Source: Proteobacteria bacterium CAG:495 (lineage in GTDB: Bacteria; Pseudomonadota; Alphaproteobacteria; RF32; CAG-239). From it: 10,555 nt of DNA. Each line of letters starts with the position of its first letter. The stretch's first letter is position 1. A model generated the notes under the pieces. That model did not search any database. It saw only the letters and a list, made by a program, of their open reading frames with translations, and was not told the origin of the DNA. A program made the translations under genes and the position numbers. The DNA lies in NCBI GenBank assembly GCA_000432275.1, contig HF995310.1, positions 1-10,555 on the forward strand, written 5' to 3'. Positions 6,150 through 10,555 of the stretch are shown in pieces.

Positions 6150-7307
6150 ATGGAGCAGAATGTTACTTTTAAAGACGCCGGAGATACCAAAGGTATAACG
6201 GTCGTGTCAAACTATGCAGATTTGCGGCATGCACTCTGCAGCGCTCAGCCGATGACGATATGCGTTGACGGTTATATTGATTGCGGCGTTAATCCGGTTG
6301 TGCTATTTCCGGGGCAACGGATTGTCGGCAAGATTCCCGGGAATAAAAAGCGTTTTCCCAAAAGCAAGCCTTCCGGTTTGTTAATGAGAATTTGCGGACA
6401 GGCACCCGCTGTTTTAATGGCGGAAAATTCCGGACTTGTCGATTTGACCGTGAAGGTTATGGTTTCAAGCTCGGGAGTCGGAGACGCGTCAAAACAGCGT
6501 ATTATTTCTTTCGATGAAACGGCTCGTGAGGCTTTTTGGGAAAATGTCGATGTGCAGTTTGACGCTTCACGAAGGGAGGCTAAAGGCAGCCTGAATGTGA
6601 TAGAAATTCCGCGAAGTCTTAATGAGCTGAAACTTTTGGGAAGCTGTTTCATTATCGATCAGACCCGGGAGTTTATCGGCTGCGGTATTCAGGGACATTC
6701 CGGAAAATCGGTGTTGAATGTGTGTGGAAAGCTTGACATTGAGATGGAAAACGGTCAGGCGGTCAGCAATTTAGCAGTGAAGATGTCGGATGCGGACTTT
6801 CGATGCAAAGCGCTTTACGGTTTGACGGATTGTTCACTTTTTATCAGTGGCAGCAGTCGTGTTTGTTTGAGCTGTTGGAAGTATGCCTTACAGCGTATTT
6901 TGCCGTTGGAAATGGGCGGAAGTTCCAGAATCGACATTTGGGCTCCGACCGTTGCTTGCGGACCTCAGCTGGGGCATTCGAAAATGCTTTTGACCGGTGA
7001 CAGCAAAATTTTTATTGCAGCAGAGCGGCTCAACCAGGTTGTTTTAGAGCAAAACAAGATTGTGCAGCATGACAACTCGGTACTGGACGTTAATGTCTTT
7101 GGTTTAGGAGCTGTTGTTTTGGGCGGCGAAACCGAACTTGAGGTGGGAGGAAACGCACATTTTCGAGTGCATCTGCCTGAGATTGCGGCTGACTTGGGCA
7201 TAGCTGTTATAAGCGGAAGGCAGAAAAATATGCTGGTTACGGAGCTTAGCTGGTGGCGGATTTTGCTTGGCAAGTGTTTGCTGCGTTACAGGCTGGCGAC
7301 GTTCTGA
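6150..7307 (+). CDS. Hypothetical protein with beta-helix-like repeats
   Basis: This 385-residue protein has no family I can name. The N-terminal ITVVSNYADLRHAL...TICVDGYIDCG (16-46) resembles the opening turn of pectate-lyase-like right-handed beta-helices. The rest is made of short strands rich in V, I, G, N and S: SGLVDLTVKV (93-102), then SSRIDIW, NSVLDVNVFGLGAVVLGG and TELEVGGNAHFRV. These look like successive rungs of a solenoid. No signal peptide or membrane segment is visible and it has 13 cysteines, which suggests a cytoplasmic location or an unusual export route. No lyase or hydrolase active site is evident. ATG 6150 has no recognisable Shine-Dalgarno sequence in the AT-rich leader, so it may be poorly or leaderlessly translated, or start elsewhere. 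Transcription would end at the terminator at 7321-7359. Confidence 0.75.
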   Translation: MEQNVTFKDAGDTKGITVVSNYADLRHALCSAQPMTICVDGYIDCGVNPVVLFPGQRIVGKIPGNKKRFPKSKPSGLLMRICGQAPAVLMAENSGLVDLTVKVMVSSSGVGDASKQRIISFDETAREAFWENVDVQFDASRREAKGSLNVIEIPRSLNELKLLGSCFIIDQTREFIGCGIQGHSGKSVLNVCGKLDIEMENGQAVSNLAVKMSDADFRCKALYGLTDCSLFISGSSRVCLSCWKYALQRILPLEMGGSSRIDIWAPTVACGPQLGHSKMLLTGDSKIFIAAERLNQVVLEQNKIVQHDNSVLDVNVFGLGAVVLGGETELEVGGNAHFRVHLPEIAADLGIAVISGRQKNMLVTELSWWRILLGKCLLRYRLATF

Positions 7308-7320
7308 GCGGATGTGATAT

Positions 7321-7357
7321 AAAAAAGGGGTGAAGGGTGATAAACTTCGCCCCTTTT

Positions 7358-7359
<2 letters not shown>
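7321..7359. terminator. Bidirectional intrinsic terminator between the beta-helix-like gene and ligA
   Basis: AAAAAAGGGGTGAAG (7321-7335) pairs over 15 positions, with one G-T, with CTTCGCCCCTTTTTT (7345-7359) around a 9-base loop. On either strand a GC-rich stem is followed by a run of T residues, so it can stop both convergent transcripts. The ligA TAA stop (7358-7360 on the complement) overlaps the end of the stem. Confidence 0.9.
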
Positions 7360-9469
<2,110 letters not shown>

Positions 9470-9516
9470 TTATTTGTTTGGTGTTTAATATAGGTTGTAT
9501 CTGAATGAGTTTCTAT

Positions 9517-9534
9517 CATAAATGACGATTTATG
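9517..9534. repeat. AT-rich dyad in the ligA leader
   Basis: CATAAAT (9517-9523) and ATTTATG (9528-9534) are perfect inverted copies around GACG. The dyad lies 66 bases upstream of the ligA start, in the 124-base stretch between the infC terminator and ligA where the ligA promoter should be. A candidate - strand promoter, TTGCAT plus 16 bases plus TAGAAA, overlaps it. It may be an operator, but no known binding site is matched. Confidence 0.35.
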
Positions 9535-9575
9535 CAAAAGGGAATCCGCTTTGATGTGAGAATCGGACGTTTTAT

Positions 9576-9613
9576 AAAATAAAAAAACGGAAACCCGGTT
9601 AAAGTTTCCGTTT
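9576..9613 (-). terminator. Intrinsic terminator of infC
   Basis: AAACGGAAAC (9585-9594) and GTTTCCGTTT (9604-9613) form a perfect 10-base-pair stem with a 9-base loop. Read on the - strand, the stem runs straight into seven T residues and then ATTTTATAAAA, a textbook intrinsic terminator. It is about 21 bases after the infC stop. infC is therefore monocistronic here, with no rpmI-rplT behind it. Confidence 0.9.
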
Positions 9614-9634
9614 GGTTTGTTTTGCGAATCGCGT

Positions 9635-10177
9635 TTATTTTTCCGGCGAAACAATCATCATCATTTGTTTGCCTTCAAGCTTGGGGGCGGAATCGACTTT
9701 GCAGAGTCCTTCCAAATCTTCCAGCAGGCGGTCAAGAACCGCTTTTCCCATATCGTTGGCACTGAGCTCGCGGCCTTTATAACGCATGGTGAATTTGACT
9801 TTGTTTCCTTCGTCCAAGAAACGTTTGGCCTGTTTGACTTTGACTTCGTAGTCATGTTTGTCAATCATCGGGCGCAGCTTTAATTCTTTGATTTCGATAA
9901 CTTTTTGGTTCTTTTTGGCTTCGGCTTTACGCTTTTGTGCTTCATATTTATATTTGCCGTAGTCCAGAACCTTGCATACAGGAGGAACAGCCTGCGGTGA
10001 AATTTCAATAAGATCCAAACCGGCATCGGCTGCAATCTGCAATGCTTCCCTAATGGAAACGACGCCGCGGTTTTCACCGTTTTCATCAATAAGACGTACT
10101 TCTTTTACTCTGATATCTTCGTTAATGCGCGGTCCATCATCATCGCGTACTGGCGCATTGGTATTCTCTCTAGCTAT
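9635..10177 (-). CDS. infC: Translation initiation factor IF3, ATA start
   Basis: IF3 binds the 30S subunit, prevents premature 50S joining and checks the start codon and initiator tRNA. The IF3-N domain (about 14-83) shows GPRINEDIRVKEVRLID, the ISPQAVPPVCKVLDYGKYKYE core and a Lys-rich linker. The IF3-C domain (about 91-176) shows KVIEIKELKLRP, the FLDEGNKVKF strand region and EGKQMMMIVSP. I place the start at ATA (10177-10175): AGGGAGG (10183-10189) lies 5 bases before it. This gives MAREN... and 180 residues, the E. coli IF3 length. A longer reading from TTG at 10231 would begin inside the promoter (10212-10239), upstream of the expected transcript start, so it is unlikely. Rare start codons in infC are known to give autoregulation by IF3 itself. 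Confidence 0.95.
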   Translation of the reverse strand: MARENTNAPVRDDDGPRINEDIRVKEVRLIDENGENRGVVSIREALQIAADAGLDLIEISPQAVPPVCKVLDYGKYKYEAQKRKAEAKKNQKVIEIKELKLRPMIDKHDYEVKVKQAKRFLDEGNKVKFTMRYKGRELSANDMGKAVLDRLLEDLEGLCKVDSAPKLEGKQMMMIVSPEK

Positions 10178-10211
10178 TTTAGCCTCCCTATATATGTTTA
10201 AACTGCTGCAT

Positions 10212-10239
10212 ATAATACAAAAGTCTTGCAATTTTTCAA
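10212..10239 (-). promoter_or_regulatory. infC promoter
   Basis: On the - strand TTGAAA (complement of 10234-10239) is followed after 16 bases by TATTAT (complement of 10212-10217). Transcription would start near 10205, leaving a leader of about 28 bases before the ATA codon, with the strong AGGGAGG Shine-Dalgarno sequence in it. Confidence 0.6.
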
Positions 10240-10359
10240 GTACAAAGTGATTCGGTGCGTTGATTTTTGTAAGCGGAATCCGGTTTTATAGCCTTGGCCG
10301 GTAATACTATATAATGAGATATGCAAAAGTTTGTAGGCTAAATGACAGAGCGAAAGGCC

Positions 10360-10388
10360 TTGACTCAAAATTTTTTTTATTTTAATAT
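10360..10388 (+). promoter_or_regulatory. Upstream promoter of a gene beyond the right edge
   Basis: TTGACT (10360-10365) and TAATAT (10383-10388) are separated by exactly 17 bases, a good sigma70-type match. It points rightward, away from infC, and lies 92 bases upstream of a second, stronger promoter. Confidence 0.5.
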
Positions 10389-10403
10389 CAAGTCATATCA
10401 AGT
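10385..10403. repeat. Direct repeat ATATCAAGT with 10-base period
   Basis: ATATCAAGT occurs at 10385-10393 and again at 10395-10403, one helical turn apart. The first copy overlaps the -10 of the upstream promoter. Two identical half-sites on the same DNA face are typical of operator sites for a dimer or a cooperative regulator. No known consensus is matched. Confidence 0.45.
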
Positions 10404-10451
10404 GGTTAATGTCTTTTCCACAAAAATCAAATTTTTTTTGAAAAAAAGTTA

Positions 10452-10480
10452 TTGACATATCGGAACGAGTGTCATATAAA
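10452..10480 (+). promoter_or_regulatory. Strong sigma70-type promoter at the right end
   Basis: TTGACA (10452-10457), a 17-base spacer and TATAAA (10475-10480) form a near-perfect promoter. Just upstream, T8-G-A7 (10432-10447) gives phased A/T tracts like an UP element. The bases after the -10 (CCACCTC) are GC-rich, as in growth-rate-controlled promoters. A TGACA/TGTCA inverted pair (10453-10457 and 10470-10474) lies within it. The driven gene is outside the window. Confidence 0.75.
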
Positions 10481-10486
10481 CCACCT

Positions 10487-10523
10487 CGCTGACGTTGAGA
10501 CGCAAAGTTCAAAAACATCAGCG
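10487..10523 (+). promoter_or_regulatory. 5'-leader hairpin of the right-edge transcript
   Basis: CGCTGACGTT (10487-10496) pairs with AACATCAGCG (10514-10523) in nine of ten positions around a 17-base loop. It starts at about the predicted transcription start of the promoter at 10452-10480, so the mRNA would carry a hairpin at its very 5' end, which commonly protects against decay. Confidence 0.45.
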
Positions 10524-10541
10524 GTTATAAAACAAGTAAAT

Positions 10542-10547
10542 AAGGAG
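10542..10547 (+). promoter_or_regulatory. Ribosome binding site for a gene starting past the window
   Basis: AAGGAG (10542-10547) is a full Shine-Dalgarno match 8 bases from the window end, with no start codon after it inside the window. Together with the strong promoter it predicts a protein-coding gene starting at or just after base 10556. The stretch 10240-10555 contains no other gene. Confidence 0.55.
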
Positions 10548-10555
10548 TAGAGAGG

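Noticed and set aside
10178..10231. 18-residue N-terminal extension of IF3 from TTG
   Set aside because: It would start inside the infC promoter, has no ribosome binding site and does not resemble IF3 N-termini; its YRE codons overlap the Shine-Dalgarno sequence.
10452..10555. Leader of a ribosomal RNA operon
   Set aside because: The promoter style and GC-rich discriminator would fit, but the full Shine-Dalgarno AAGGAG near the edge favours a protein gene and no 16S sequence is visible. It cannot be fully excluded.

Overview
The window looks like chromosomal core DNA of an alphaproteobacterium with moderate GC content. Three things point there. A perfect GTTC-N7-GTTC element, the alphaproteobacterial form of the LexA (SOS) box, precedes ruvA. 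The gene order ruvA-ruvB-ybgC-tolQ-tolR-tolA is typical of the group. The RuvB, TolR, LigA and IF3 proteins all have ordinary proteobacterial sequence features. No species can be named from the sequence alone, and I see no mobile element, CRISPR array, tRNA or rRNA gene.

Bases 1-2928 (+ strand): an SOS-type control region, then ruvA and ruvB (Holliday-junction branch migration), ybgC (hotdog acyl-CoA thioesterase) and a NUDIX hydrolase. Bases 2929-5335: a probable promoter, then tolQ, tolR and tolA, the inner-membrane part of the Tol-Pal envelope-constriction machine. An eight-codon mini-ORF sits inside a small imperfect duplication at the tolQ-tolR junction. The cluster stops after tolA: the usual tolB and pal do not follow. 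A stem-loop and a new TATAAT box come next instead.

Bases 5336-7307 (+ strand): two genes I cannot assign to a known function. The first encodes a six-helix membrane protein. The second encodes a cysteine-rich protein with beta-helix-like repeats and no visible signal peptide. They end at a strong bidirectional terminator (7321-7359) that also serves the convergent ligA.

Bases 7358-10239 (- strand): ligA (NAD+-dependent DNA ligase) and, upstream of it, infC (initiation factor IF3). infC has its own promoter and its own terminator. The best-supported infC start is a non-canonical ATA codon behind a strong Shine-Dalgarno sequence. Bases 10240-10555 hold no gene but a rich + strand control region: two tandem sigma70-like promoters, a helically phased direct repeat, A/T tracts, a hairpin at the predicted 5' mRNA end and a ribosome binding site. 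They point to a well-expressed gene starting just beyond the window.

The most noteworthy points are the SOS box at ruvAB, the ATA start of infC, the tol cluster without tolB-pal next to two unassigned genes, the mini-ORF between tolQ and tolR, and the promoter-dense right end. I found no clear evidence of a wholly new multi-gene system.
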